64,000 nucleotides of DNA. It comes from Anisodus tanguticus. Taxonomy: Eukaryota > Streptophyta > Magnoliopsida > Solanales > Solanaceae. Location: the NCBI GenBank assembly GCA_034509755.1, contig CM067542.1:21333001-21397000 (forward strand), written 5' to 3'. A program made the position numbers and the translations under genes. The notes beneath the pieces were generated by a model. That model had not been told where the DNA came from. It searched no databases and saw nothing but the letters and a program-made list of their open reading frames with translations. Below are positions 1 to 11,950 of this stretch, in pieces (the stretch's first letter is position 1; every line of letters begins with the position of its first letter).

Positions 1-560
1 GCCCCACTTAACATTTCATGACCCTATACGACATTCACCCTCGTATGTCTTGTAACTTTATCCTAATAAGAACGTCAGATACCAATTCTTCCCTTCATAT
101 AGTGGAGATTGATCCATTCAATTTATTTTTCTTGCACATTTGTATTGTCATTACCACTTCCCAAGGATATCACCGAACTGAGGAGTCCCAATCATAACCC
201 CACTTAACTGAACCTTCAAATCATGATTGAAAATTGAACTTGGTCACACATCTGTATCATGATATCACATCTTATACCCTATCGCGCGACATCATATCAA
301 ACCATTCACATATGAAATTAAGAGTGTGCTCCCACCATCGGTGATAGAATAGGATGCAGAAGTTTCAGATACCAATTTGAACTTAGTAGAATAAAAGGCC
401 TCTTCAACGGCCGGTAGTATCTCGAGCTCCACTCGTGCAAGGTATAGAATCTTCACACAAAGAGTCCATCAAGTGTAGTGTGAGTACAAAAATAATGGGT
501 ACTCAGTAGCATCATTGAGTGACCCTAGATAAAAATTAGATGAGGGTTTGTCATACGAAT
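1..560 (-). repeat. Inverted gypsy-type LTR fragment
   Basis: No coding sequence is visible. Read on the minus strand, the stretch around 430-530 (a run of the form TACTCACACTACACTTGATG) resembles the plus-strand LTR text around 2860-2900 (TACTCATACTATACTTGATG). I therefore read it as the 3' part of a related Tekay/Del-type LTR in opposite orientation. The match is by eye and degenerate. Confidence 0.35.
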
Positions 561-566
561 ACTAAT

Positions 567-3306
567 TATAATGACCCATTCTATCGTTTTAGGCTTCTTA
601 CCTTGTTTTGCCCAAAATACCTTTCCAAAGCCTCTTATTGATGTTTATGGCTTGCGGGGATGCGTGGCACGCTACTCAAGGTGAATTGTATGGGATTCGG
701 AAAGAAAACCTACAGTTAGAATTTTTTTAAGTTTTGAAATAGAATGGGGTGACTAAAAGTTGATGTTTGGGTAAACGTGTCAGTTTATGAGTTTTGTCAA
801 TTTTGTTAGATCTTAAATATTATTTATGACTTAGTCGAGTCTTTGGCTTGGGTCTCGAGGCGTTCAGATGTGTTTTGGGTACTTGATTGGCTCAATTTGA
901 GTTTTTAGAAAGTTAGAGGTAATTTATGGAAAAACGTGTCATAATAATGTCAGATTGGTATTATGAATGCGGGAGTAAGTCCATAGCATCGATTATACTC
1001 AAGTAGCATATTTAGTTTTATTCTTAGGGACTCAAATGAATTTCAAGTGTCGTTGCGGAAGTCCTCTTTTGAAAACTTGCATTTTAGCTGCTGGTATTGG
1101 TGTAACCGCCCTTGTGGAATAACTACCGCACACGCGGAGACACTTTTGTGGAGGTTGGTCCGCAGATGTGAGATCTGGTGAGGATGGGGAGGGCCACTTC
1201 AGTGGAGTTTGGTGCATAGGTGCGAGGCTGCATCTGCAGATCATTCCCCCTCTTGCGCCCTTTTGACGTTTAAGTGAAGACCTTCACATGTTGTCATTTC
1301 TCCGCATATGCAAGGCCATTTTTGTAAGGAATGGTCTGTAGAAACAAAAATCGTTGAATCAGAACCATTTAATTCCCCAAGTTCGATTTTAGACTTTATT
1401 TTCACGTTCTTCAAGTTCTAAGTCTCATTTTAGAGAGATTTCAAGAGGGATCCAATTATTTCACCTTGGGGGTAAGACTCTAACCATGAATTATTTATTA
1501 AACTGTGATTCTTTCAATTTATTTGTAGATTAAAACATGTCGATGAGAAGAAGACTTAGGGTTTAACCCCAAATTTTAAGAGAGAATTTTTCATGAAATT
1601 GAATGCCAAGATCTAGGTTTTTTTTACATTGATCTTTTGGATTTTGATTGTCTAATACATGGGTAAACTATTCGTAATCTTGAATTTCCAATCCAATCCA
1701 TGATTCTTGATATGAGATTTAGGATTTTTTTTTTTCATAATTTGGGTTTTCTGATATTTAATAAAATTGAAGGCTTAATAGTTATTAGTTTCCTTCAAAT
1801 TTAGGATTATGACTATCTAGACTATGAGTAAAATATTTCTAAAGTAAATTTTGATTTTTCCCTTATGGGCCCGAGGTCACTTTTGAGTTGCACTTTTGGG
1901 TTTCGTTTAGAAGTATAGCATTATGGGTGTCTATAGATTCATACTTCAACGTAGAACTTATAATATCTACACTTTGATTACTCCAAAGCACTCCGGGAGG
2001 GTAAAACATTAGCGTGAGTGTTCATGGTGCCCGCTCGGCATTGAGGTAGGTTATAGTTTACTTTTCTAGACTCTAGTAGAAAAGCATGTATAGCTTATAA
2101 TTATTATGGGTATTGGGCGTGATGGGGGTCCCACCTTAATGATTGTGATGAGCACTTAGGTGGGTACTAATATATATTGTTAAGTTGTTAGAATGTCGGG
2201 GAAACATGTGAGCCTTCGGACAAGGTTGTGGTGATAAATTTCACTTAGGTTGGTATGACTACTGTTTATGTGGGCTTTGATAGCCGTGATTGAACTTATA
2301 CTTGTGGTGTGAATTGTTACCTCATCGCTCTATATCTCATAAATATGGAAATGTTAATTTTGAAATACTTGTGGAAATTTTGATACTAAGGCACTTGATT
2401 ATACATCTCATACATACATGATTACTCATCTCATGCTTCCATGATAATTATTTTACCTATTGCACGCGTACACTCATTCATACCAATACTGTGACTGAGA
2501 TGGATCTTGATATGATATGCAGGTTTGGTTCGTGAGACCGAAAAGAGAGGTAAGATGACTTGATAAATGATGACGTGATTATGATATGATTCTATACCAG
2601 TCTGAGGAATCATGTTGTTTGGTTGTGAGCGGTATATGGACTTATGAGTCCCCCATGGGTCATGACTATGTGGCAAAGTTCAGTAACATTTGTACACCAG
2701 ATTGATTTTGTCAGTACATTGCAATTATGCATTCATACATCATCGTTAATTTACTTCATATGTGATATGTGCCTATCTAATTTTCCATGTTCTGGAGAAG
2801 TTTGAGTGTTAGATAAATGTAAGCTGTCATTGTCGGCCTATTATACCTACGGGGATACATTTTGTACTCATACTATACTTGATGCATCTTCTATTTAGAT
2901 GTAGATACAACTCCCTTTTTTAGCTCTGGGCCTGTGGCTGATTCCCGAGGTGATCTTTCAAGGGTTTTAGGGTGAGCCATCAGTCCTATCAGCAACCCTG
3001 GATCTTTCTCTATCTTACTTTGTGTCTTTTACTTTCTTCCAGACAGTTGTATTGCTATAGTAGTTCTGACTTTGCAATAAATATTTAGATGCTCTTGTAC
3101 AAGTTTAGACAAGGTTTTGGGGTTGTAATTCTCATAGTAATTTCTACACTTATGACTTATATTATTTATGGCAAGATAATTTTAAGTAGTAATATATTGT
3201 TCAATTCTGCTCTCATATTTTAAAATTGATTACACGATTTGGGGATGGTCTGCCTGTCGGGGGGATAGTGTAGGTGCCATCATGACATGTGATTTAGGTC
3301 GTGACA
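567..3306 (+). repeat. 5' LTR of the gypsy element
   Basis: The right edge is set by the end GGTCGTGACA followed at once by a degenerate tRNA-iMet primer-binding site. The left edge near ATAATGACCC is approximate because the terminal TG is not clear. The text shares many blocks with the separate LTR at about 8830-11950 (for example TTTATGACTTAGTCGAG near 825 and near 9080), and its 3' third is repeated at 6550-7168. The short ORFs inside are non-coding. Confidence 0.7.
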
Positions 3307-3322
3307 AGTTCGTATAAGAGCC
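3307..3322 (+). other. Degenerate iMet primer-binding site
   Basis: Directly after the LTR end lies TCGTATAAGAGCC, two mismatches from the usual TGGTATCAGAGCC complement of initiator Met tRNA. Position and partial match both support a decayed minus-strand priming site. Confidence 0.55.
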
Positions 3323-3459
3323 TTATGTTCATCAGTCTCACGAGTATAAGATAAAGTCTAGTAGAGTCTTGCGGATTAGTACGTAGACGTTCGTACCCAT
3401 TCTCGAGAGGATATAGGACATTTAGGAAACTCCCCTTCTTTCATTACTTTTATGCTAGT

Positions 3460-5060
3460 TTGTTCAAATTGGTATATGACCTTGTATTTCCTATTCTCTC
3501 ACAGATAGTGAGGATAAGTGCAAATGCATTTAGGGATGAGGCACCAATGACTGCGACTATGGCGCGTAGTAGAGGTAAAGGTAGAAGCAGAGGCCATAGT
3601 AGAGGTAGACCTCGTGGAGCGGTACCGACTATGGGTAGGGAACCACTGGCTGGCCATGCATGCGCTAGATCTTTGTCCCGTGAGCTGGAGGTTGAGCATC
3701 ATAATGAGCATTTTGAGGGGGAGGAGTTGGGACCAGCCCAAGCACCGCTAGATATTATTTCCACGCTAGTGCTTCAGGATGTCATGGTACACATCTTGAG
3801 TCTTCTTGAAGGCTTAACCTAAGGAGATATAGACCCCGTGAAGCAGCACCGACTAGGGGTGGAGTATAGAGGACTATCTAGGCCCGTGCTAGATCTTTAT
3901 CCCCCGAGCCAATGATGGATCATTAGGATGATCAGTTTAAGGAGGATATAGGGCCACCCTGGCTCAACTAGAGATTATAGCCACGCCAGTGCTTCAGGAT
4001 GCTATGGTTCGCATCTTAAGCCTTTTGGAGGGGTTAACCCTGCGGGTGTTCTTCCAGCTACTATAGATGGGTCTCAAACCAGGGTCGGAGGTCAGAATCA
4101 AATTAGTATCGTACTCCGAAGGTGCCTGCAGCCACTGTGGCATCCTGTATTAATGAGATTCCAGCACAAGAGTTTGGCCCTCGGGTAGTCCATGGACCAG
4201 TCATCACTCGCGAGAAGCAGAAGATATTTGAGCAATTTTTTAATATGAAACCTCCCTAGTCCTATGGTACACCCGAGGAGGATGCCTATGAGTTTATTTT
4301 GAGTTGTCATGAGAGGCTTCACACTAGGTATAGTAGAGTTGTACTGTGTTGATTGATTTGCTTTTTAGATAATCAATGATGACAAGCAGTGGTGGAGGTC
4401 TTACATTGAGTGTCGTCCATCTGGATCACCTCCGTTAACATAGACTCAATTTTATCAAGTGTTCTATGAGAAATATGTTCCTCATAGTCTAAGAGAGATG
4501 AGTTTTTGAGTTTGGATGAGGGAGGTATGTCAGTCACGGAGTATGAGTCCCAGTTTTATATCTTATCCCGTTATGTAGCACCGTTGCTCCACACTGAGGC
4601 GAAGAGAGTAAGGAGTTTTGTGAATCTCACTTAAGTTGGTGATATTGAAGCTAGTATCTTCTGGAGCATCATTCTATATGGTGGCGAATCCCTCTAAGGT
4701 GGTTGAGTGCATGAGAAGTGGGTCTCAATGGAGTGGTAGCGATAAGAGGGCTCGCATGTTTGGTAGTTTCAATGGATTTTCTTTTAGAGGATGGGGATAG
4801 TATGGCAGACCCCACCATCACCAGTCCAGTTGCCCTATTCAGTCAATGATCTAAATTTAAGCAGGTGGCCCTTTAAGGCATATTAGTTTCAGTTTCGGGC
4901 AGACATCTCGGGGTTTCTATTCCCGATATTTAGATCGTGTAGGGCATTCTGGTTCATCCATGACAGTTTAGCAGCCCATGTCGGGCAAGACTTGCAATGA
5001 GTATGGTGGCCTGAGGCATTTTCAGAGAGATTGTCCTAGATTTAGACATGGTAGAGCCAG
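3460..5060 (+). pseudogene. Gypsy gag remnant
   Basis: The start codes an Arg/Gly-rich segment (RSRGKGRSRGHSRGRPRG) typical of the N-terminal part of Tekay gag. From about 4230, in shifting frames, there follow the capsid signatures EEDAYEF, CHERLH, then (4390-4500) WWRSYIECRPSG and EKYVPHSLRE, which match the gag capsid domain of plant gypsy elements. Near 4987 a zinc knuckle reads CNEYGGLRHFQRDC, with the second Cys replaced by Tyr and the glycine before His by Arg, so it should not bind zinc. Many in-frame stops (for example after the proline-proline near 4257) show it is a pseudogene. Gag would package element RNA. Confidence 0.8.
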
Positions 5061-5229
5061 TAGGGTTCTCGAGATCATATATCTAGGCTTCCATCACATC
5101 CAACTAGGGGAGGTGGATAGTCTAGTAGGGGAGGCTCGTAGCCTAGAAGCGGTATTTACTAGTCTAGTAGGTGTGGTACTCAATCAGCGAGAGGTGGAGC
5201 TCAGGCATCCCACGGTGGTCACGGGTATA

Positions 5230-5725
5230 CATAGTCTGAAGGAAGACATGCCCATTTCTATGCTTTTCATGGGTAGACCAGCGGACGAGGCTTTTGATAC
5301 AGTTATCATAGGTATTATCTATGTCTGTCATTGGTCTGCCTCCGTGTTATTTTATTTAGGTTCTACTTTCTCCTACGTATGCACTTATTTCTCCAGGGTC
5401 TAGATATGTTATGTGATTTGCTTGATGTACCTATTCGTATTTCTACTCCTGTTTGTGATTCTATAGTAGTGGGCCAAGTCTATCGGTCTTATGTGGTTAC
5501 GTTATGGGGTACGACACATGGGTGGATCTAATTATTCTAGATATGTTAGACTTCGATATTATTTTGGGCATAGATTGGTTTTCAACTTATCATGTGATCC
5601 TGGACTGTCATGCCAAGATAATCATGTTAGCTATGTCGGATATTCCGAGGTTAGAGTGGAAGAGTACTCCTAGTCTTGAACCAAAGAAGATCATATCATT
5701 CCTTCAAATGAGAAAGTTAGTGGAT
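5230..5725 (+). pseudogene. Gypsy aspartic protease remnant
   Basis: The segment MGRPADEAFDTVIIG followed by LFYLGSTFSYV aligns with the retroviral-type aspartic protease that follows the zinc knuckle in gypsy polyproteins. The usual catalytic Asp of the F-D-x-G-S/T motif is Tyr here. Downstream, in another frame, lies DIILGIDWFSTYHVILDC, the standard G-M-D-W-L block at the end of the protease. Frameshifts between these blocks and the lost Asp make it inactive. Confidence 0.75.
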
Positions 5726-5727
5726 AA

Positions 5728-6533
5728 GTGGTGTTGGTGTATTTGGCTCATATTCGAAATACTAGTGTGGATACTCTTCCACTTGAGTTTGTACCAGTGG
5801 TGAGTGAGTTTTCAGAGGTTTTCTCGACGGATTTGCCTAGTATACCATCGGATCGGGACATTAATTTTTATATTGATTTGAAGCTAGGCACTCGTCCTAT
5901 TTCTATTCATCTGTATCGAATGGCTCCGACAGAGTTGAGGGAGTTAAAGGAACATCTGCAGGTTTTATTGAGCAAAGGATTATTTCAACCCAGTGTGTCT
6001 CTGTGGGGTGCTCCCATTCTGTATATGAAGAAGAAAGATGGTACCTTGCGTTGAACAAGGTCACTATCAGGAATAGGTATTTGTTACCCTACATTGATGA
6101 TTTATTTGACCATCTTCAGGGTGCGTCAGTGTTTTACAAGATCGATTTGAGGTTAGGGTACCATCAATTGAATATTATAGTGGAGGATATTCCAAAGATG
6201 GCCTTTAGGACCAGTTATAGCCACTACGAGTTCTTGGTTATGTCATTTGGGCTTACAAATGCCCCCGCAGCCTTTATAGATTTGATGAATGGGGTTTTCA
6301 AGCCCTATTTGGATTATTTTGTCATTGACTTCATCGATGAAATCTTGGTTTATTCTCAGGGTAAGGAGGATCATGAGAATCATTTGGGGATTGTACTTGG
6401 GTTGTTGAAGGAGAAGAAGCTTTATGCCAATTTTTTGAAGTGTGAGTTCTGCCTTAGTTTTGTAGTATTTCTGGGGCATGTGGTGTCGAATGAGGTTATT
6501 ATGGAGGGTAAAATCCTTCCCTTCCACTGGTAA
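5728..6533 (+). pseudogene. Gypsy reverse transcriptase remnant
   Basis: Two overlapping frames together give the palm and fingers: FSEVFSTDLPSIPSDRDINF, the W-G-A-P-I-L-Y-M-K-K-K-D-G-T-L-R block, YKIDLRLGYHQL, MSFGLTNAPAAFIDLMN and the region of the catalytic Y-V/I-D-D box, which reads FIDE here. There is a one-base frameshift near 6050 in the K-K-D-G block. The domain ends abruptly at about 6515 after FLGHVVSNEVIMEGKI, where LTR-like sequence replaces the thumb. Replacement of the second catalytic Asp by Glu, plus the truncation, means no activity. Confidence 0.85.
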
Positions 6534-6549
6534 AGCCAAAATCGGGGCC

Positions 6550-7168
6550 GAGGTTAATGACATGATTATGATATGATGCTTTACCGGTCCAAGAAATTAT
6601 ACCGATTGGTTGTGAGCGGTATATGGACTTATGAGTCCCCCATGGGTCATGGCTATGTGGAAAAGTTCAGTAGTATGTGTATATCAGGTTGATTTGGTTA
6701 GTACATTACATGCATGCATGCATTCATACATCAACATTCATTTATTTCATATGTGATCTGTGCATATCTGAATTTTCATGTTCTGGAGAAGTTTGAGTTT
6801 TAGACAAATGTAAGCTGAATTGATAGATAATTGTTGAGTAGACTTAGTTCTTATACGTTGTACGTGTTAATTCTATCACTTGTTGCTTCTTCTATTTGGA
6901 TACAGATACAACTCTTTTTTCCAGCTCCAGGCCTCATAGCTGATTACCAAAGTGTTCTTTTGGAGGTTACAGGGTGAGCCATCCATCCTATCAGCAATAC
7001 TGGATCTCCCTCTATCCTACTTCTTGTATTTTATTTTCCTTCCAGACAGTTGCATTGCTACATTAATTCTGACTTTGTAATAATTATTTAGATGCTCTTG
7101 TATAAGTTTAGACCAGGTTTTAGGGTTGTAATTCTCTTAGTAATTTCCGCACTTATGACTTATATTAT
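6550..7168 (+). repeat. LTR fragment inside pol
   Basis: From about 6556 the sequence matches the 3' third of the 5' LTR (about 2568-3170) almost colinearly, sharing GGTTGTGAGCGGTATATGGA and ATGAGTCCCCCATGGGTCAT. It stops at CTTATATTATTT (7168), where the LTR itself would continue, and the next bases resume pol at the RNase H connection. It replaces roughly the reverse transcriptase thumb. Confidence 0.75.
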
Positions 7169-8290
7169 TTTCGAACTTTGAAGATTTGGGGAATTACATG
7201 TATGGGGTCCATCGTAAGGTGTTCACGGACCATCATAGTCTTCAGCATGTGTCCAATCGGAGAGATATGACTTTGAGGCAGTGTAGATGGATGGAGTTGC
7301 TTAATGATTATGACATTACCATTATTTATCATCCGAACAAGGCAAATGTGGTAGCGGATGCGTTGAGCCAAAAGGAAGTGAGTATGGGTAGCCCGGTGCA
7401 TTTGATTGTGGAGGAGCGTCATTTGAATATAGAGGTTCAATTTTTGGCAAAAGGTTGGTGAGAGTTGACATATCAGAACCAGGAAATGTTCTGGCTTGTG
7501 TTGAGATAAGGTCGTCACTTTTGGACCAAATTAAGACCCAACAGTTCGAGGATGCAAAACTGTGCAAGATTCAGAATAAGGTGTTAAAGGGGAAGGCTAG
7601 AGAGGCAATTCTTGATGAAGAGGGAGTTTTGAGGATTAAGGGGCGAGTTTGTGTTCCTTATATGGATGGTTTGACTAGGTTGATTATGGAGGAGGCTCAC
7701 AACTCTAGGTATTCTATTCATCCTGGTGCTACGAAGATGTATCGTGATTTGAGGCAACACTATTGATGGTGTGAGATGAAGAGGGATATAGTGGATTCTG
7801 TATCTCAGTGTTTGAATTCTCAACAGGTTAAGTATGAACATCAGAAACCTGGGGGTATGACTCAGAGAATGCCTATACCTGACTGGAAATGGGAAGTAAT
7901 TGCTATGGACTTTGTGGTAGGGTTACCGAAGACTTTGGGTAAGTTTGATTATATTTGTGTTATCGTGGATAGATTGACTAAGTCTGCGTACTTCATACCG
8001 GTTCATACTCCTTATAATTTAGAGAAATTAGCAAAGATCCACATTCGGGAGATTGTGTGGTTGCATAGAGTGTCGTATCTATTATTTCAGACCGAAGCAC
8101 CCAGTTCACCTCTCATTTTTGGAGGACCTTGCAGAATGAAATAGGGACTCAATTGGATCTCAGTACGACATTTCACCCACAGACGGATGGTCAGTTCAAG
8201 CGGACTATTCAGGTTCTCGAAGATATATTGCGGGCATTTGTAATAGACTTTGGTGGCCATTAGGACCAATTTTTGCCCTTAGTGTAATTC
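7169..8290 (+). pseudogene. Gypsy RNase H end and integrase remnant
   Basis: The first part reads YGVHRKVFTDHHSLQH and later HPNKANVVADALSQK, the end of RNase H and the usual link to integrase. The zinc-binding region shows the His pair (AHNSRYSIHPG), but the following Cys pair is damaged (QCLNSQQVK). The integrase core reads WEVIAMDFVVGLPKT and IVDRLTKSAYFIPV, then STQFTSHFW and FHPQTDGQ in shifted frames. A stop follows the histidine of the block before 8265, and recognisable coding ends near 8290. The C-terminal third of integrase is missing. Confidence 0.85.
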
Positions 8291-8829
8291 GCATGAATAA
8301 TTAATAATGCTTGGTAAAACTAAAGAACATCATAGTATGTTAAAACTAGAGAATATCCAGAAGAAAAAAAGTAAAGAACATTGAAAACTATCTTCTATAT
8401 ATATTCTTTATTATACAATTGTGGTTTATAAAAAAGTGATATGGCATATCTCTTTGGCAATAAAATATTTTTCTGTTTCCTCCTTTTTCCCTTATTTTTT
8501 CCATTCTATGTAAAATAAAACTCAAAAGTCATTCTTAATTATATTAAATGTGTCATGTTGAAAAACCTTAATAGTCATTAACTCTCATAATTATGTTAAA
8601 ATGACTAAGAGTCCCTCCTATAATTCTCCTAATTGACTTAGAATCATATTCATTCGGCTTCGATGGTGGGCATTACTTTGCATAAGTAATTAAAAGAGTT
8701 AGACGACAAACAAGCATCATGATCTTTTTAATTTGATGCACCATTTGCAGGGTTGTCAGATCAATTGGTACATATGGTGTCAACTTTTATTAGAGAAAAT
8801 TTTCTTCTATTCTTATACTTGTAAAGATT
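8291..8829. other. AT-rich non-coding gap
   Basis: No gene or clear repeat is seen. The stretch separates the broken integrase from the next LTR and is unlike either, so it may be host DNA or an unrelated insertion that removed the 3' end of the gypsy element. Confidence 0.4.
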
Positions 8830-11800
8830 CGCGTAGTCATTTGAGATTTTCACCTAAAATTTTTCAAAATACCCTTCTCGTGACTTCTTTTGTGTATTTA
8901 TGACTTATGAGGATGGGTGACGCAATTCACGAGACAATCAGATGAAAATCGTGGAAGAAAATCTAAGTTTTGGAACTTTGAAGTTCTAAGTTTGAGAGGT
9001 TTGACTAAGAGTTGACTTTTAGATAAATGCGTCTTTACAAGGTTTCGTCGATTCCATTAGGTCTGTAATACCATTTATGACTTAGTCGAGCCCTTGGTTC
9101 GGCTTCCGTGACATTCGGTGTGTTTTAGGAAGTTGATTGAGAAATAGGATTTTTCTTAGTTTAAGAGTCCATCTTGGTCAACCTCGGGTCAATGAGATTT
9201 TTTTTTGTGAATTCTGAGTGCGCGAGCAAGTTCGGAACGTGATTTATGATTGAAATGCATATTTGGTTTGTGTCCGGGGAGGTCCTAGATGAGTTTCGAG
9301 TGTCGGATCGAGATTTGGGAGACACCAGAAAAATCTGATGCCTGGTATCTAGTTTCCTTCTATGCGATCGGGAAGAAGGACTCGCGTTCGCGATGCTTAG
9401 GGGGACCAAGGGGTTGCAATCACGGTCAGTGGTTCGCATCCTTGAAGGGGAATCAAGGTATGGGCGCGTCGCACTGGCACATCGCGATAATGATGGCCAC
9501 ATCGCGTTCGCGATGGGCTAGGTCAGGTAGAGTCACATTTGCGGAAGAGGGCATGCGTTCGCGAAGGGCAATTAATGCCTGAACGGATTAAAACCCCCAT
9601 TTTCAAATTTCATATTCTTTAACACATTTTGATAGCTAGAGAACTAGGATTTGAGTGATTCCAAGTGCAAACTTCAAGATTCTTCATTGGGGTAAGTTTC
9701 TAAAATTACTCAGTCATTTATTGATGATTCCAACCATTATTTTTCAATTTCCACCATGATTTCAAGTTAGAAAATAAGAGTTTCCCACTGATTTGAGTTT
9801 AGCTTAAATTAGTGAAATTGAAGGACCAATTGTGATTAGAACTTCATGATTTTTAAGATTATGACTATCTAGACTATGGGTAACATAATTTTAAGTTCAA
9901 TTTTTGTTTTGACCTTCAGGGTTCGGGGTGGGATTTTGGGGCTGATTTTGAACCCAATACCTTACATGGCTATATGAGTATCGTTAACTTCATATTCTTA
10001 TGTAACGTATATGAATAGAGTGAGCTCATTCGGAGGCTCAGAGGAAGATAAAGCCCACATAGTGACTCTTCGGCTTTAGATTCAGGCAAGTTGAGACTTA
10101 CTAGACCCTTTATGTAGTATTTTATGTTGGTTTAATTAATTAAGTGGTGTAATGTAGAATTTGGGGTCTTGTACCCGTGAGGTGATAAGTACTTGTGCGG
10201 GTACTGGTGTATATGTAAGGTTAATTAAAATACAAAGTAGTTATATTTGTGACAGAGACTATATATTTAGCCTTCGGGGCTTGGAGAGTGGTGCATAAAT
10301 CTACTTAGGTTGGTATGAATATTTTTTATTTGGGCTATGTTAGCCATGATTAATAGATTTTTGTGATTTTAAACTTGTTATGTATTCACCACTCCACATC
10401 TCGTCTAAAACTGTGAAAGAAGAGTTCATCTTAATAAATTGAATTGATGTTATGCATTTGCATGGTGTACGCATACCTATTACATTCATTCATGACATTA
10501 TTGACATCTAAATGATGGGATACAAGAAAAGGAGTTGAAGAGGCCAGATTTAGATATGGTACATGGACATGAGTGATGATGATTATATTATAACCTAAGG
10601 GCTGGTACCCGATGTAGTCTTGGTGATCTGATATTCCAGGTGGGTATATGAACCTCACGAGTCCCCCATGGGTCACGTGAAACCTACTGAAAGAGCGTTT
10701 GTATACCGGTGCATATGGCTATTGTATAGTATACACTTCATTAGCATTTCATGCCATTTATACACGTTGGTTGATTTTATGACATATGTGGCTGGGTGAA
10801 GTAAAGATGGAATCTTTATGACTATATTGCTTAAATGAAACAAATGTAGAATCTTTAGGGGTTTTAATGTCCCGAGAGGTGGAAAGATCGATCTTTAATT
10901 GTAAAGGTCGAATCTTTATGACATTTCTTACCTTAATAAGTGGACTGATTGAGTCTTTACGTGTTTATGTGCCCTAAATAACATAAAGATTGAAGCTTTA
11001 CTATGTAACATGTTTAATTCGATCCCGAATTGATTATCTTCATGCATAAGGATACTAGATTACCTAGTAGAAAAGATTGAAAAATCATCACAAACCTCCC
11101 TTATTTCATTTTCTGTTGTAATAACTGAATTATTCTATGATGATTTTTGAACTTTCCAAGTATAGAAAAGAAATAGAAAGAGATAGTAGACCTCATACAA
11201 TAACTGTTCTAGCTCTATCATATCTTTTGTTTCATTTCTTCTGGAGCAATCAGAAAGACTTTTTTTATTACGGATCTACTACCAGAAATTCAATGTGTAT
11301 TCCTAAATGAAAAGTGAATCCTTATGACTATGCGTGAAAAACAACGAACTTTGTGGCTTGGTTTAGTTGTAGATTCCTTACTTAAATTGTCGGGATGCTT
11401 TCAATCTGTAATTTGTAATACTTATAAAACAAGAAGATGAGCAACGGGAGTACCAACCCTCGCCACCACTATAGTTTAGGATCGATCGACGACGCTGATG
11501 GGTACACGTGCGGCAGCGTACTCACTCTACATTTACTGCACCATTTATGTGCAGGTACCGATCCGAGTAGCAGTGGAGTTTCGGGGTCGAGATCGTGATT
11601 GACCAGAGACGCAACTTTAGGAGTTCAGGATGAGTTGTTGACAATCCCACAACACCGGACTCCTTCCAATCTTTATTGCTTTCCATCTTTCTATATTTCA
11701 GACAATCTCTAATAGTACGTATCAGACTTGTATTTGGATAACAACTCTTGTACTTATGACAATCAGATTATGGGGTTACGTTTTGTTGACTTATTTCTAT

Positions 11801-11950
11801 TTCTATTAAATATTGATACTATTTAAGTGCTTTGGTGATTTATTTTTATTTCTGTAAATTTCATTACTTTTGACTTGTGAATAAACTTAGGGTTCATCCG
11901 GGTTTAGGGTAGGTGCTCTTATGACACAAATGAGATTTTGGGTCGTGACA
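8830..11950 (+). repeat. Second Tekay-type LTR, probably solo
   Basis: It shares scattered blocks with the LTR at 567-3306 (TTTATGACTTAGTCGAG, CTATCTAGACTATG near 1816 and 9870, GAGTCCCCCATGGGTCA near 10660) and ends with the same TCGTGACA at 11950. No primer-binding site or gag follows, which fits a solo or truncated LTR. The 9390-9560 part carries several copies of the CG-rich word CGCGTTCGCGA. A later section (10800-11000) repeats a G/T-AATCTTTATGAC word. The two LTRs are too diverged to be the pair of one insertion. The left edge is uncertain. Confidence 0.6.

Larger units (their letters stand above)
567..8290 (+). mobile_element. Degenerate Ty3/gypsy (Tekay/Del-like) retrotransposon
   Basis: The order LTR, primer-binding site, gag, protease, reverse transcriptase, RNase H, integrase is that of Ty3/gypsy elements. 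The gag sequence type, the iMet-type primer site and the ~2.7 kb LTR suggest the chromovirus lineage Tekay/Del. Every domain carries stops, frameshifts or lost catalytic residues, so the copy is dead. It lacks the end of integrase, and no adjoining 3' LTR of the same sequence is seen. A ~610 bp piece of LTR sits between reverse transcriptase and RNase H. Confidence 0.85.

Noticed and set aside
9289..9582. A 97-codon frame in the second LTR
   Set aside because: It follows CGCGTTCGCGA repeats in a stop-poor GC-rich patch of an LTR and has no domain.
567..11950. Treating the LTRs at 567-3306 and 8830-11950 as the pair of one gypsy element
   Set aside because: They share only scattered blocks and are too diverged from each other. 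The unrelated stretch 8290-8830 and the missing integrase end also argue for separate insertions.
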